Positions 8,836 through 17,755 are shown, counted from the stretch's first letter. The stretch: 40,037 nucleotides of DNA from an uncultured Coriobacteriaceae bacterium (GCA_902795065.1 CADBJR010000032.1:1-40037), one strand, 5' to 3'. The notes: generated by a model from the sequence alone, not told the origin. Made by a program: numbers and translations.

Positions 8836-8925
8836 CGATAGTTTATCGACACTTCGGGACTATCGTTCATTGCCTAGCAAATCAACGCATAGTGTAATTA
8901 TAGACAAGTGTTGATAAATATACAC
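8836..8925. promoter_or_regulatory. Candidate TetR operators in the TetR/GH3 divergent spacer
   Basis: This AT-rich spacer has CGATAGT (8836-8842) facing ACTATCG (8859-8865). It also has TTATCGACACT (8843-8853) facing AGTGTTGATAA (8907-8917, one mismatch), and GTGT-n10-ACAC at 8908-8925. A possible promoter toward the GH3 gene is TTGCCT (8870) with TGTAAT (8893). Binding is inferred from position and symmetry. Confidence 0.45.
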
Positions 8926-8972
8926 GGTGTTTTTTGATAGTGCGGAATAGCAATGCAGGAAAGGGGAAGGAA

Positions 8973-11825
8973 ATGATCTCGTTCGAGATGGAAGACCTCA
9001 TCGGTGTCCTTCAGGGTCTCATGCCCTATCTGGTCACCATCGGCCTCATCATCGTCGCTGCGATCATCATCAGCATCGCGGTGAAGGGCCAGGACAAGGC
9101 GAAGAAATCGTTCACGCGCAAGGCGACGTGGCTCGCGGCGCTCGCGGCTGTTGCCGTCGTGGTGAACCTCATCTGCTTCGGACCCATGTCCACGCTCATC
9201 AGCCTCGTCTCCGGCGGCGGGCAGGTCTCGCAGGAGACCACCGACGAGGCGTCGGCAGTGGCGCTCAACATCGCCGAGGAGGGCTTCGTCCTGCTTGAGA
9301 ACGAGGACTCCATGCTGCCGCTCGCCGAGGGCACCAAACTCAACCTCTTCGGCTGGGCATCGACCAACCCCATCTACGGCGGCGCGGGGTCAGGTGGCAT
9401 CAATGCACTGTTCCCAGTCGTGAGCCTCATCGATGGTCTGAAGAGCGCAGGCTTCGAGGTCAACCAGGATCTCGTCGACTTCTACCTCGGCTATGCCGAG
9501 AGCCGTGCTGCCGTCTCGATCACTGCCCAGAACTGGGACCTTCCCGAGCCGCCCGCCGCGAACTACACCGATGAGCTCATCGCCGGTGCGCGCGACTACT
9601 CCGGAACCGCCGTCATCGTCATCTCCCGTCTCGCGGGCGAGGGCCACTCCGATATCCCGCAGGATATGAGCCAGGCCATCTACCAGAACAATACCGAGGC
9701 ATACAACGACTTCGAGGCCGGTCAGCACTACCTGTCGCTCTCCAAATCCGAGGCCGACATGGTCGATCTCGTGTGCTCCAATTTCGATGACGTCATCGTG
9801 ATCTACAACGGCGCTTACGCCTTCGAGCTGGGTTTCGTCGAGGAGTATCCGCAGATCAAGGCCGTCGTGTGGGCGCCCGGTCCCGGCAACGTGGGCTTCA
9901 CCGCCCTGGGCGAGATCCTCGCCGGCGCCGTGAATCCCTCCGGCAAGACCAACGACACCTTCGTGTACGACATCGATTCCGCCCCGTACTACAACAACGC
10001 CGAGAAGACCGACTACGCCAACATGCTCGACATGACCGTCGAGGGTATGAACGCAGGCGTTCCCACCAACTACTCGCCCGCGTTCATCAACTACGTCGAG
10101 AACATCTACGTGGGCTACAGGTTCTACGAGACCGCCGATACCGAGGGCATCATCGACTACGATGCCACCGTGCAGTATCCGTTCGGCTTCGGTCTGAGCT
10201 ACACCTCCTTCACCCAGACGATGGGCAACATCACCGAGGCCGGCGGCCAGATCAGCGTCGACGTGACCGTCACCAACGCCGGCTCCGTCGCCGGCAAGGA
10301 TGTCGTCGAGGTCTACTTCAACCCGCCCTACACCGATGGCGGCATCGAGAAGGCGTCCGCCAATCTCGTGCGCTACGAGAAGACCAAGCTGCTTGCCCCT
10401 GGCGAGAGCCAGACCATCACCATCGCCTTCGCCGTCGAGGATATGGCCTCCTTCGACGAGAACGGCAACGGCTGCTACGTGCTCGAGGCAGGCGATTACG
10501 AGATCTCCATCAGGTCCGATTCTCACAACGTGCTCGACAGCAAGACATACACCGTCGCCTCCACCGTCGTCTACGACGAGTCCAACCCGCGCGAGTCCGA
10601 CGACGTCGCCGCCGTCAACCGCCTCCAGGATGCCCAGGGCAACGTGGTGTTCCTCTCCCGTGCCGGCCACTTCGCCAACTATGCCGAGGCAACCGCTGCG
10701 CCGAGCGACCTCAACATGCCCGAGGAGTATATCGACGGGTACCACCTGAATGCGAACTACGATCCCATGGCCTACGTCGATCCGTCCGCCGAGATGCCCA
10801 CCACCGGTGCCGCCGGCAACCTCACCATCTACGATGTGCGCGGCCTCGACTACGACGATCCCACGTGGGATGCCCTACTCGACCAGCTGACCGTCGACGA
10901 GATGGCCGCAACGATCGCCCTCTCCGGCTATCAGACGCCTGCCATCGAGTCCATCAAGAAGGTTCAGAACGTCGACTGCGACGGTCCCGCCGCCATCAAC
11001 AACAACTTCACGGGCGCCGGCTCCATCGGCTTCCCCATCGAGGTCGTCATCACCTGCACCTGGAGCCATGACCTTGCCTACAGCTGGGGTGAGATGATGG
11101 GCAAGATGAGCAGGGAGATGAACGCTACCGGTTGGTACGCTCCCGGCCTCAACATGCACCGCTCCGCCTTCACCGCCCGCAACTACGAGTACTTCTCCGA
11201 GGACGGCGTGCTTGCCGGCTGGATGTGCGCCGACGCGGTCCGCGGTGCCCACAGCCAGGGCGTCTACTCCACCATCAAGCACTTCGCCATGTACGATTCC
11301 AACGGCAAGATGGTCTGCGCCTGGGCCACCGAGCAGTCCATGCGCGAGATTTACCTCAAGCCCTTCGAGATCGCCGTCAAGGAGGGTGGCGCCGACGCCG
11401 CCATGGAGTCCTGGGCCTTCCTCGGCAACAAGTGGGTGGGCGAGATCTCCGCACTCAACAACGACATCCTGCGCGGCGAGTGGGGCTTCCGCGGGTTCAT
11501 CGTGTCCGACTTCTTCCGCAACAACGGCCACGGCTTCATGAACGCCGACATGGCGCTGGCCAACGGCGTGGACGCGATGCTCTCCACCTTCGAGGGCGGC
11601 CCCAACCAGGTGACCGACAAGACCGCTGCCTCCAACATCCAGTACATGCGCACCGCCATGCACAACATCCTCTACACCACCGCCAACAGCTGGATCTATG
11701 ACGAGGCCAATCAGGGTGGTATCGAGGGCTGGAAGCTCGGCTTCTACGCTGCCGATGCGCTGATCGCCGCCATCGTGGTCGGCGGCCTCGTGGCAGCCTT
11801 CAAGAAGAGGAACGCCGCCGCATAA
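8973..11825 (+). CDS. Membrane-anchored GH3 glycoside hydrolase with reversed domain order
   Basis: Predicted beta-glycosidase of 950 aa. Two N-terminal membrane helices come first (about 12-35 and 48-75), then the GH3 C-terminal alpha/beta domain (from IAEEGFVLLENEDSMLPL, about 95-395), a fibronectin-III-like domain (about 410-525, VTNAGSVAGKDVVEVYF), then the GH3 catalytic barrel (about 630-900), and a last membrane helix at about 920-943. In ordinary GH3 enzymes the barrel comes first; the reversed order is known from Ruminococcus albus and Butyrivibrio enzymes. The likely nucleophile is Asp846 in GFIVSDFF; KHF lies in the barrel. ATG 8973 follows GGGGAAGGAA; an upstream in-frame start at 8934 lacks support. 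It is probably controlled by the divergent TetR. Confidence 0.88.
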   Translation: MISFEMEDLIGVLQGLMPYLVTIGLIIVAAIIISIAVKGQDKAKKSFTRKATWLAALAAVAVVVNLICFGPMSTLISLVSGGGQVSQETTDEASAVALNIAEEGFVLLENEDSMLPLAEGTKLNLFGWASTNPIYGGAGSGGINALFPVVSLIDGLKSAGFEVNQDLVDFYLGYAESRAAVSITAQNWDLPEPPAANYTDELIAGARDYSGTAVIVISRLAGEGHSDIPQDMSQAIYQNNTEAYNDFEAGQHYLSLSKSEADMVDLVCSNFDDVIVIYNGAYAFELGFVEEYPQIKAVVWAPGPGNVGFTALGEILAGAVNPSGKTNDTFVYDIDSAPYYNNAEKTDYANMLDMTVEGMNAGVPTNYSPAFINYVENIYVGYRFYETADTEGIIDYDATVQYPFGFGLSYTSFTQTMGNITEAGGQISVDVTVTNAGSVAGKDVVEVYFNPPYTDGGIEKASANLVRYEKTKLLAPGESQTITIAFAVEDMASFDENGNGCYVLEAGDYEISIRSDSHNVLDSKTYTVASTVVYDESNPRESDDVAAVNRLQDAQGNVVFLSRAGHFANYAEATAAPSDLNMPEEYIDGYHLNANYDPMAYVDPSAEMPTTGAAGNLTIYDVRGLDYDDPTWDALLDQLTVDEMAATIALSGYQTPAIESIKKVQNVDCDGPAAINNNFTGAGSIGFPIEVVITCTWSHDLAYSWGEMMGKMSREMNATGWYAPGLNMHRSAFTARNYEYFSEDGVLAGWMCADAVRGAHSQGVYSTIKHFAMYDSNGKMVCAWATEQSMREIYLKPFEIAVKEGGADAAMESWAFLGNKWVGEISALNNDILRGEWGFRGFIVSDFFRNNGHGFMNADMALANGVDAMLSTFEGGPNQVTDKTAASNIQYMRTAMHNILYTTANSWIYDEANQGGIEGWKLGFYAADALIAAIVVGGLVAAFKKRNAAA

Positions 11826-11852
11826 ATAATCGGAGACACCCCTTCCCCCTTT

Positions 11853-11885
11853 GGGGCGCTCGGAAACGGGCGCCCCTTATTCTTT
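11853..11885. terminator. Terminator between the GH3 and Nudix genes
   Basis: Stem GGGGCGC(TCG) / (CGG)GCGCCCC with loop GAAA is followed by TTATTCTTT. It ends the GH3 transcript and abuts the 3' end of the convergent Nudix gene. Confidence 0.8.
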
Positions 11886-12466
11886 CAGCCGCGTTTGCCC
11901 AGCACCTCCCGCGTGCGCTCGATGAGCTTGGCGTAGCAGTGCTCGCAGATCCACGGCTCGGTCGAGAGCGGGATCACCTCATCGAGCGGAGCCCAGCGAA
12001 CCGCTGAGTTCTCCTCGGGCTGGACGAACACGGGAACATCGGGGTTCGCGATGAAAAGGTAGGTCACGTTGAGGTGCGCGTGCGAGCTCACCCATTGCCC
12101 GTGGCGCATGTGGCCTGCAACCGGCACCGCCTCGAGCGAGAAGATTCTGTTCATGCCCATGTTCACGAGCCATGCGGCGGTCACCCCGGTTTCCTCTGCG
12201 AGCTCGCGTTTTGCCACCGCGGCGAGGTCCTGCTCGCCGTCGGCATGGCCTCCGACCCAGCTCCACGAGTCGAAGATGTTGTGGTAGACGAGCAGCGTCT
12301 GCTCGCCCTTGGGATCGACCGTCCAGGCGGACGCGGTGAAGTGCAGGGGAGACGTTCGGTCGAACGCAAGCGGATCCGCCTCCAGGCGCTCGAGCATGAG
12401 CAGGCGGTCGGCCTCCTCCTGCGGGCATCCCGGCACGAACGCGCGGATATCGTCGATCAACGCCAT
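11885..12466 (-). CDS. Nudix hydrolase
   Basis: Predicted hydrolase of nucleoside diphosphate-linked compounds, 193 aa. The Nudix box runs from Gly73 to Val95 and contains the metal-binding RELAEE (87-92) followed by TGV. The first conserved Glu of the box is Gln79 here, a mild deviation. ATG 12466 is chosen because GGGAAGGAGCT lies directly upstream; the longer frame to 12496 lacks such a site. The substrate cannot be told from the sequence. It stands alone, convergent with the GH3 gene and divergent from the unknown 210-aa gene. Confidence 0.88.
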   Translation of the reverse strand: MALIDDIRAFVPGCPQEEADRLLMLERLEADPLAFDRTSPLHFTASAWTVDPKGEQTLLVYHNIFDSWSWVGGHADGEQDLAAVAKRELAEETGVTAAWLVNMGMNRIFSLEAVPVAGHMRHGQWVSSHAHLNVTYLFIANPDVPVFVQPEENSAVRWAPLDEVIPLSTEPWICEHCYAKLIERTREVLGKRG

Positions 12467-12601
12467 GGCAGCTCCTTCCCGTGTGCTGCCATCCATCTTA
12501 CAACCGTAGCGCGAGAACTGCCCGCGTGCCTGCGGCTGCGGATTGGATCCACCCGCGTAGCCCCACGTCGGAAGAGATGGAATTCTGGCTGAACAGCAGG
12601 C

Positions 12602-12627
12602 TTACGACTCATACAATCCTTTATAAT
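12602..12627 (+). promoter_or_regulatory. Possible promoter of the 210-aa hypothetical gene
   Basis: A perfect TATAAT (12622-12627) lies about 65 bp before the start codon in an AT-rich stretch. The best -35 (TTACGA at 12602) is poorly spaced at 14 nt, so only the -10 is convincing. Confidence 0.4.
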
Positions 12628-12691
12628 CCTAGTTAATACATAGGAGTATGTGCCTACGTGAGTAGCAGTTGCAGAGGAAAGGAGCGTCATC

Positions 12692-13324
12692 ATGATCCGT
12701 ACCAGCAGCGTCAAACTGACCACCTTGCCTGCAGTGGCATATCGCGAGAAGCTGGCAAAGGGGGGATCGGGCATCGTCATCGTGCGCAGCGATGCGACCC
12801 AGCCCGGCATCGCCTCGATCAGCAAGACCTCCGGAGAGCCCATCCCCTCCGCCAACACCTCTGCCGACCTGTATCCCGTCGAGGCCTTCAAGGAGGCCAT
12901 GGAGCTGACCGCAGGCATGCCGTACCGCAAGCAGGGCAAGCCCAAGCCCGTGCTCATCGAGGTTCCCGAGGAGGAGGTGCCCGAGATCGAGGTGGTCGTC
13001 GATTCCAGCGAGTATCAGGCGGTGGTCGATGCGTACACCGATAAGAGCGGCAAGCTCTCCTACGCCCTGCTCAACAAGGATCTCATCCAGTTCGTGCACC
13101 GCAGCTCCGTCGCACGCAGGATGATAGCTGCTGGCGAGCCGGAAGAGGCCATCCGAGCCTATGCCGTGGGCGCCAAGTTCCGCACCATCACGGGCAACGG
13201 CGACCTCACCGATGGGCAGGCGCTCAAGATGGCGGAGCTGCTCGACGAGGTGAGTCCCAAGGGCGTGTTCAAGGAACTCAACGCCGAGATCCGCGCCAAG
13301 CTGGGGAAGGGCAAGAAGAAGTAG
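12692..13324 (+). CDS. Conserved-looking hypothetical protein, 210 aa
   Basis: I do not recognise a family. The start is well supported (GAAAGGAGCGTCATC then ATG), codon use matches neighbours, and a terminator follows. The protein has no signal peptide or membrane helix. The first third contains GGSGIVIVRSDATQ and a Ser/Thr-rich part. The middle is acidic and Pro-rich (VPEEEVPEIEVVVDSSEY, about 91-108). The second half is helical in appearance (ARRMIAAGEPEEAIRAYAVG; DGQALKMAELLDEVSPKG), ending with a basic tail KLGKGKKK. The basic tail and charged helices could mean nucleic-acid or ribosome contact, but this is a guess. It stands as a single-gene unit. Confidence 0.75.
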   Translation: MIRTSSVKLTTLPAVAYREKLAKGGSGIVIVRSDATQPGIASISKTSGEPIPSANTSADLYPVEAFKEAMELTAGMPYRKQGKPKPVLIEVPEEEVPEIEVVVDSSEYQAVVDAYTDKSGKLSYALLNKDLIQFVHRSSVARRMIAAGEPEEAIRAYAVGAKFRTITGNGDLTDGQALKMAELLDEVSPKGVFKELNAEIRAKLGKGKKK

Positions 13325-13347
13325 GCCCCATCAAGAGCCAACCGAAG

Positions 13348-13373
13348 ACGGGCCCGCCGATCGGCGGGCCCGT
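13348..13373. terminator. Bidirectional terminator hairpin
   Basis: A perfect 26-bp palindrome (ACGGGCCCGCCG, AT, CGGCGGGCCCGT minus the end base) lies between convergent genes ending at 13324 and 13398. It is followed by TGCGTTC, not a clean T-run. Confidence 0.7.
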
Positions 13374-13397
13374 TGCGTTCAGACTGTGTTCGGGCTG

Positions 13398-13796
13398 CTA
13401 GTGGCAGCAGTGATGCTCGCCCTCGCCGTGGTGGCCGCACCCCTCGCCGTGCTCGTGGTCATGATGGTCGCAGTTGGCCTCGGCATTCTGCACGAGCGTG
13501 CCCGCCGCGAAGGCCGCGGCGACGTCGTCCGCGTTTCCGGAGTTGCCCGCATAGACCGTGATGCCCGCCTGGCCGAGGAAGTTCACGGCGCCCGGTCCGA
13601 TGCCTCCGCAGAGGAGCACCTCGATGCCGCAGCTCATGAGCACGCCCGCGAGTGCGCCATGGCCGGCACCCTCGGGGTCGAGATAGCCCTCGGCGACGAT
13701 CTCGCCGTTCTCGACCTGGTACACCTTGAACATGGGCGTGCGCCCGAAATGCTGGAAGATCTCGCCGTTCTCGTCATAGGTTGCCGCGATGAGCAT
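13398..13796 (-). CDS. NifX/NifB-type dinitrogenase iron-molybdenum cofactor-binding domain protein with His/Cys-rich tail
   Basis: Small 132-aa protein of the NifX/NafY-like family (COG1433). It begins MLIAATYDENGEIFQHFGRT, and the fold continues with EGYLDPEGAGHGALAGVL and CGGIGPGAVNFLGQAGI. In the wider family this domain binds Fe-S or Fe-Mo cluster precursors; members outside nitrogen fixers have unknown roles. The C-terminus from about residue 108 is very rich in His and Cys (HHDHEHGEGCGHHG), a probable metal-binding tail. The start at 13796 matches the family N-terminus; a longer frame extends upstream over the neighbouring DUF6485 gene and is rejected. The upstream ribosome-binding site (AGGGAC) is weak. 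Confidence 0.85.
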   Translation of the reverse strand: MLIAATYDENGEIFQHFGRTPMFKVYQVENGEIVAEGYLDPEGAGHGALAGVLMSCGIEVLLCGGIGPGAVNFLGQAGITVYAGNSGNADDVAAAFAAGTLVQNAEANCDHHDHEHGEGCGHHGEGEHHCCH

Positions 13797-13880
13797 GATG
13801 GGTCCCTTCGTAGATACGATCAAGCTTCTATAGGATACCAGCCTTTTGCTACGCTGGTGGCAACGAGAGGGAGGCCGACC

Positions 13881-14111
13881 ATGAAGATGTGCACCTGCAC
13901 CGATACCAGTTGCCCGTACAACCCTGTGAACCACGACAAGGGCTGCACGCCGTGCATCGCCAAGAACCTCAAGATGGGTGAGATTCCCAGCTGCTTCTTC
14001 ACCGCCGTGCAGGGTCATGACGAGTATCCGGCATACACCTACCAGCACTTCGCCCGCGTGGTGGCTGACAATCTGGGCATGATCGAGGTCGAGAAGGACC
14101 GGACAGTCTAG
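13881..14111 (+). CDS. DUF6485-type Cys-rich small protein
   Basis: A 76-aa protein with an early cysteine cluster (MKMCTCTDTSCPYNPVNHDK; then CTPCIAKNLKMGEIPSCFF). The pattern and the short length match DUF6485 proteins of anaerobes. Cysteines at 4, 6 and 11, the CxxC in CTPC and a later Cys could bind zinc or an Fe-S cluster. Its role is unknown. ATG 13881 follows GGGAGGCCGACC. It is divergent from the NifX-type gene and its last 4 bp overlap the 3' end of the APC permease gene. Confidence 0.8.
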   Translation: MKMCTCTDTSCPYNPVNHDKGCTPCIAKNLKMGEIPSCFFTAVQGHDEYPAYTYQHFARVVADNLGMIEVEKDRTV

Positions 14112-15457
14112 GCACGCCTGTTCTGCTCTTGGACGAGGACATACACCGGCAGCCCCGCCAGCGTGATGACGACGCTCGCGACGGACATGACCAGCGCGCC
14201 CGTTCCCGAAAGGAAGAGCTGGCTCACGATGACGTAGAGGCCGCTTGCGATGGCGAGCATGGGCACCACGGGATAACCGGGCGCCTTGTAGGCGCGCTCC
14301 CACTCGGGGTGGATGCGGCGCAGGTGGATCACACTGCAGAAGGTGAGCGTGTAGAAGACCCAGCATGAGAAGACGCCGAGGTCGGTGAGCAGGTCGAACT
14401 GCCCCGTGAACGAGTAGAGGCAGGCGAGCACGCCGATGAGGATGATCGAGTTGGCGGGAACGTCGTTGCCGTTGAGCTTGGCGAGCTCCTTCCCAGCGGG
14501 GAGGGTGCCCTCCTCAGCCAGCTGATAGGCGACGCGCGAGCCCGACATCAGAAAGCCGTTCGCAGCACCGATGACCGAGATGATGATGCCGACCTTGATG
14601 AGGGTGCCGCCCGCCTGACCGAAGAGCGTCGCGGCCACCGCGGCGGCGGGGGACTCGAGGTTCATGAGCTCGTTCGCGGGGATGACCTGCAGATACGCGA
14701 TGTTGATGAGCAGGTAGACCGCCATGATGATGGAGACGCCGCCCACGATGGCGCGGGGCATATCGCGTGCGGGATCCTTCATCTCGCCGGCGATGGTGCC
14801 CACGTTGGTCCATCCCTCGAATGCGAAGAGCACCGCCAGCAGCACCGAGCCGAACACGCCGCCCGCGCTCCTGCCCTCTCCGACGAGCGGCGAGATGATG
14901 TCGTGCCCGCCCTCGCCCCAGAGGAAGCCGAAGATGATGAGCACGACGAGCGGGATGAGCTTGCAGATGGTCGCGACGACCTGCATGCCGCCCGCTTCCT
15001 TCGATCCGAGCGCGTTGATCGCCACAAGCGAGGCGATCACGATGAGCGCGATGGGCAGCCTGAATTGCGCGCCCAGATACTCGGAGAGCTCGCTGCCCAC
15101 CTTCACGCCGTATCCCGCGAGGAAGGCGGGGTAGAAGATGACCGTCTGCATCCAGCCCGCGAGGAAGCCCAGGCGCTTGTCGTAGGCCTCGGAGAGGTAC
15201 ACCACCATGCCGCCCGTACGGGGGATGAGGATGGCGACCTCCGCGAAGGTGAGCGCGCCGAGGATGCTCATGAGGCCGCCCACGATCCAGCCCAAGATGC
15301 CCATGCCGGGAGCGCCGCCCGTTGCCTGGTAGATGGCATAGGGCTTGAAGAACACGCCGGCGCCGATGACGCAGCCCACCACGATGGAGGTTGCGGTGGG
15401 CCAGCCGAGGTTCTTCTTGAGGGTGCGCTGCTTCTCCGGATCAGCCATGCTGCTCAT
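14108..15457 (-). CDS. APC-superfamily amino acid permease
   Basis: Inner-membrane amino acid or polyamine carrier of 449 aa with about twelve hydrophobic helices. The first helix has the APC signature region (TSIVVGCVIGAGVFFKPYAIY), and the FAFEGWTNVGTIAGEMKDP segment is typical of LAT-like exchangers. ATG 15457 overlaps the 3' end of the NhaC gene by 17 bp; an alternative ATG lies at 15448. The two genes form one operon, suggesting coupled amino acid exchange and Na+/H+ exchange. The substrate is not visible. A link with the agmatine genes 16 kb away is possible but unsupported. Confidence 0.87.
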   Translation of the reverse strand: MSSMADPEKQRTLKKNLGWPTATSIVVGCVIGAGVFFKPYAIYQATGGAPGMGILGWIVGGLMSILGALTFAEVAILIPRTGGMVVYLSEAYDKRLGFLAGWMQTVIFYPAFLAGYGVKVGSELSEYLGAQFRLPIALIVIASLVAINALGSKEAGGMQVVATICKLIPLVVLIIFGFLWGEGGHDIISPLVGEGRSAGGVFGSVLLAVLFAFEGWTNVGTIAGEMKDPARDMPRAIVGGVSIIMAVYLLINIAYLQVIPANELMNLESPAAAVAATLFGQAGGTLIKVGIIISVIGAANGFLMSGSRVAYQLAEEGTLPAGKELAKLNGNDVPANSIILIGVLACLYSFTGQFDLLTDLGVFSCWVFYTLTFCSVIHLRRIHPEWERAYKAPGYPVVPMLAIASGLYVIVSQLFLSGTGALVMSVASVVITLAGLPVYVLVQEQNRRA

Positions 15458-16913
15458 CGGTTTCTGCCAAAGCCTGCTCCGCGGCCCTGCGGCGGTTTCG
15501 GTAGTCGTGGAAGATGCCCACGATGATCATGTAGATGGGCGTGATGAGGCTGAACAGCACGAACGGCAGGTAGCGTGCCGCGCCGATACCCAGGATGGAC
15601 GAGCAGTAGATGCCGCAGGTGTTCCACGGGATGAGCGGGCTTGTCACCGCGCCTCCGGCGAGCAACGTGCGTCCGAGGTTGCGGCGCGAGACCCCGCGAC
15701 GCTCGTACTCCTCGCCGAACATCTGACCGGGCACCGAGATGCCGAGGAACTGGTCGGGAAGCACGATGTTCATGCCGATGCACGAACCCACGACGAGCGC
15801 CGTGAGGCCGCCCTCGCTCTTGATACGGCGGACGAAGGGGCTGATGAGGGCATCCATCTGGCCGGTGCTGGTCATGAGGCCGCCGAAGGCCATGGCGATC
15901 ATGACGATGGTGACCGAGCCCGTCATCGCCATCATGCCGCCGGCGGTGAGCAGGCTGTCGAGCAGCTCGTTGCCCGTCTCGCTCACGAAGCCCTGGAATG
16001 CGCAGTCGATGACGAGCGGCATGCTTGCATCCTGGACACCCCACGCCACGAGCATGCCGGAGATGATGCCCAGCAGCATGGAGGGGATGGCGGGGAGCTT
16101 GATCACGATGCACGCCACCATCACGGCCATCGGGGTGAGGCAGAGCGGCGAGATGGTGAAGCTCGTGCTGAGGCCGTCGAGGATGGGCTGGATGTTTGCC
16201 ACGATGGCGCCGGCGTTCTCGGGATGGAAGAAGTGGCCCATCACGAGGTAGCCCACCTCGGCAGTGATGAAGGCGGAAAGCGCCAGGGGAAGGGCCTTCT
16301 TCATGAGCTCGAACACCTCGTTGCCCGAGATGCCCGCCGCGAAGTTCATGGCGTCGGAGAGCGGGGAGATGATCTCGCCGCAGTAGGCGCCCGAGATGAT
16401 GCAGCCCGCGACGGCGGGGGCGGGGAGGCCCAACGCGAGGCCGATGCCCATGAACGCGAGGCCGACGGTGCCCAGCGTGCCCCAGCTGCCGATGGCGAAC
16501 GCGACGAGCAGGCAGATGAGCGCCGTGGTAGCGAGGAAGAAGCGTGCGGAGATGAGCTGCAGGCCGTAGAAGATCATGGAGGGCACGGTGCCCGAGACGA
16601 TCCACACGCCCACGAGCATGCCGATGAGCAGCAGGATGAGGATGGCTTCGAGCGAGGGGATGATGCCCTCCACCATGCCCTCGAGGATCTCGTCCCACGA
16701 GTAGCCGATCCATGCGGCGACGAGGCCCGCAGCGAGCGTGCCGAACACGAGCGGCACCTGCGGCTCGGAGCCGAAGCCCACCACGCAGGTGAAGATGAAC
16801 GCGATCATCGAGGCGATGCTGATGAACGCCTGGCGGAAGCGCGTGCGGCGCGGCTGCTTGGGCGCGCGTGTCTGATGGGCCGCGTTCGCGGCCTTCTCCT
16901 TCTTGTCTGGCAT
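15441..16913 (-). CDS. nhaC: NhaC-family Na+/H+ antiporter
   Basis: Membrane antiporter of 490 aa with about eleven to twelve helices and NhaC family blocks: GSWGTLGTVGLAFMGIGLA, ISGAYCGEIISPLSDAMN and LIPWNTCGIYCSSILGI near the end. The N-terminal 30 residues are basic and cytoplasmic (KKEKAANAAHQTRAPKQPRR). ATG 16913 is chosen because GGAGCTTCG lies directly upstream; the same frame extends to 17075 without support. Some NhaC homologues exchange malate, lactate or amines, so the cargo is not certain. The first gene of a two-gene operon with the APC permease. Confidence 0.87.
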   Translation of the reverse strand: MPDKKEKAANAAHQTRAPKQPRRTRFRQAFISIASMIAFIFTCVVGFGSEPQVPLVFGTLAAGLVAAWIGYSWDEILEGMVEGIIPSLEAILILLLIGMLVGVWIVSGTVPSMIFYGLQLISARFFLATTALICLLVAFAIGSWGTLGTVGLAFMGIGLALGLPAPAVAGCIISGAYCGEIISPLSDAMNFAAGISGNEVFELMKKALPLALSAFITAEVGYLVMGHFFHPENAGAIVANIQPILDGLSTSFTISPLCLTPMAVMVACIVIKLPAIPSMLLGIISGMLVAWGVQDASMPLVIDCAFQGFVSETGNELLDSLLTAGGMMAMTGSVTIVMIAMAFGGLMTSTGQMDALISPFVRRIKSEGGLTALVVGSCIGMNIVLPDQFLGISVPGQMFGEEYERRGVSRRNLGRTLLAGGAVTSPLIPWNTCGIYCSSILGIGAARYLPFVLFSLITPIYMIIVGIFHDYRNRRRAAEQALAETDEQHG

Positions 16914-17024
16914 CGAAGCTCCTCGATCGTATTCACACCAGCGCAAAATCGTATCGTTACCTGCATGTTTGCGCAAGATGGGACGTGGGGGGAGACCACG
17001 TAATCGCCACGATTCGCACGGCGC

Positions 17025-17033
17025 TGCTATACT
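17025..17033 (+). promoter_or_regulatory. Extended -10 promoter element before the acetyltransferase gene
   Basis: TGC-TATACT (TGn extended -10) lies 29 bp before the start codon. No good -35 is visible, which an extended -10 can offset. Confidence 0.5.
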
Positions 17034-17061
17034 GGGCGGGATTGATATGAGGAGGCTTGCC

Positions 17062-17694
17062 ATGGATGGCATCATCTACCGTCCAGTTGCGATGAACGAC
17101 CTCGATGCGCTCGCCGCGCTCTACACGCGCTATTGGTGCCAGTCCGTGTCCGCGCCCGAGGACAGGATGCTCGCGGGACGCGTGTGCCTGCTCATCCAGC
17201 TCGTGCGCTCGCAGCATGCGCTCGTGGCAGAGCAGGATGGAGCGGTGGTGGGCGTGTGCCTCGGCAGCCGTATCGTCGATGGCGTTGTTCCCGAGGTCGG
17301 CATGTGGCGCGATCTCCTCGACCGCACCTGGGCCGAGGCGGTCGAACGCGCGAAGACGGCAGATGAGGAGCTCGAGGATTCGCTGTTCTGCGACTGGCGC
17401 GAACTGCAGAAGGCCGATGCCTTCATCGCGAGCGGAAGCCCCTACGCAGAGGCGCAGGTCACGCTCTTCATGGTGGATCCGAGAGCCAAGGGACAGGGTG
17501 TAGGGGGCGTGCTCTACGCCCATGTCCACGAGCTGCTGCGCGAATCCGGTGCACGGCGCTTCTTTCTCATGACCGATACCCAGAGCGATTTCGCCTACTA
17601 CGAGCACCGCGGCATGAAGCGCCTCGCGAGCTTCCCAACAGACCCGGACGACCTGGATAGCTGGGCGTTCTTCATCTACGGCGGGGAGCTGTAG
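17062..17694 (+). CDS. GNAT-family N-acetyltransferase
   Basis: Acetyl-CoA-dependent acetyltransferase of 210 aa. The acetyl-CoA-binding motif A is seen late in the chain (VDPRAKGQGVGGVLYAHVHE), followed by the RRFFLMTDTQSDFAYYEHRGM segment, where the Tyr of YYEHRGM is the usual GNAT motif B position. A helical insert at about 90-130 (rich in Glu and Lys) separates the first strands from motif A, which makes this longer than minimal GNATs. ATG 17062 follows AGGAGGCTTGCC. Monocistronic; the acceptor substrate is unknown. Confidence 0.85.
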   Translation: MDGIIYRPVAMNDLDALAALYTRYWCQSVSAPEDRMLAGRVCLLIQLVRSQHALVAEQDGAVVGVCLGSRIVDGVVPEVGMWRDLLDRTWAEAVERAKTADEELEDSLFCDWRELQKADAFIASGSPYAEAQVTLFMVDPRAKGQGVGGVLYAHVHELLRESGARRFFLMTDTQSDFAYYEHRGMKRLASFPTDPDDLDSWAFFIYGGEL

Positions 17695-17755
17695 TCTGAT
17701 TGCCGTAATGAACCGATATGCAGGTCGCAAAATGAGCTGATCCAAGACCGATTTG

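Noticed and set aside
13398..14366. 322-aa minus-strand reading frame extending the NifX-type gene upstream
   Set aside because: The extension runs antisense through the DUF6485 gene and part of the APC gene; family homology and length begin at the internal ATG at 13796.
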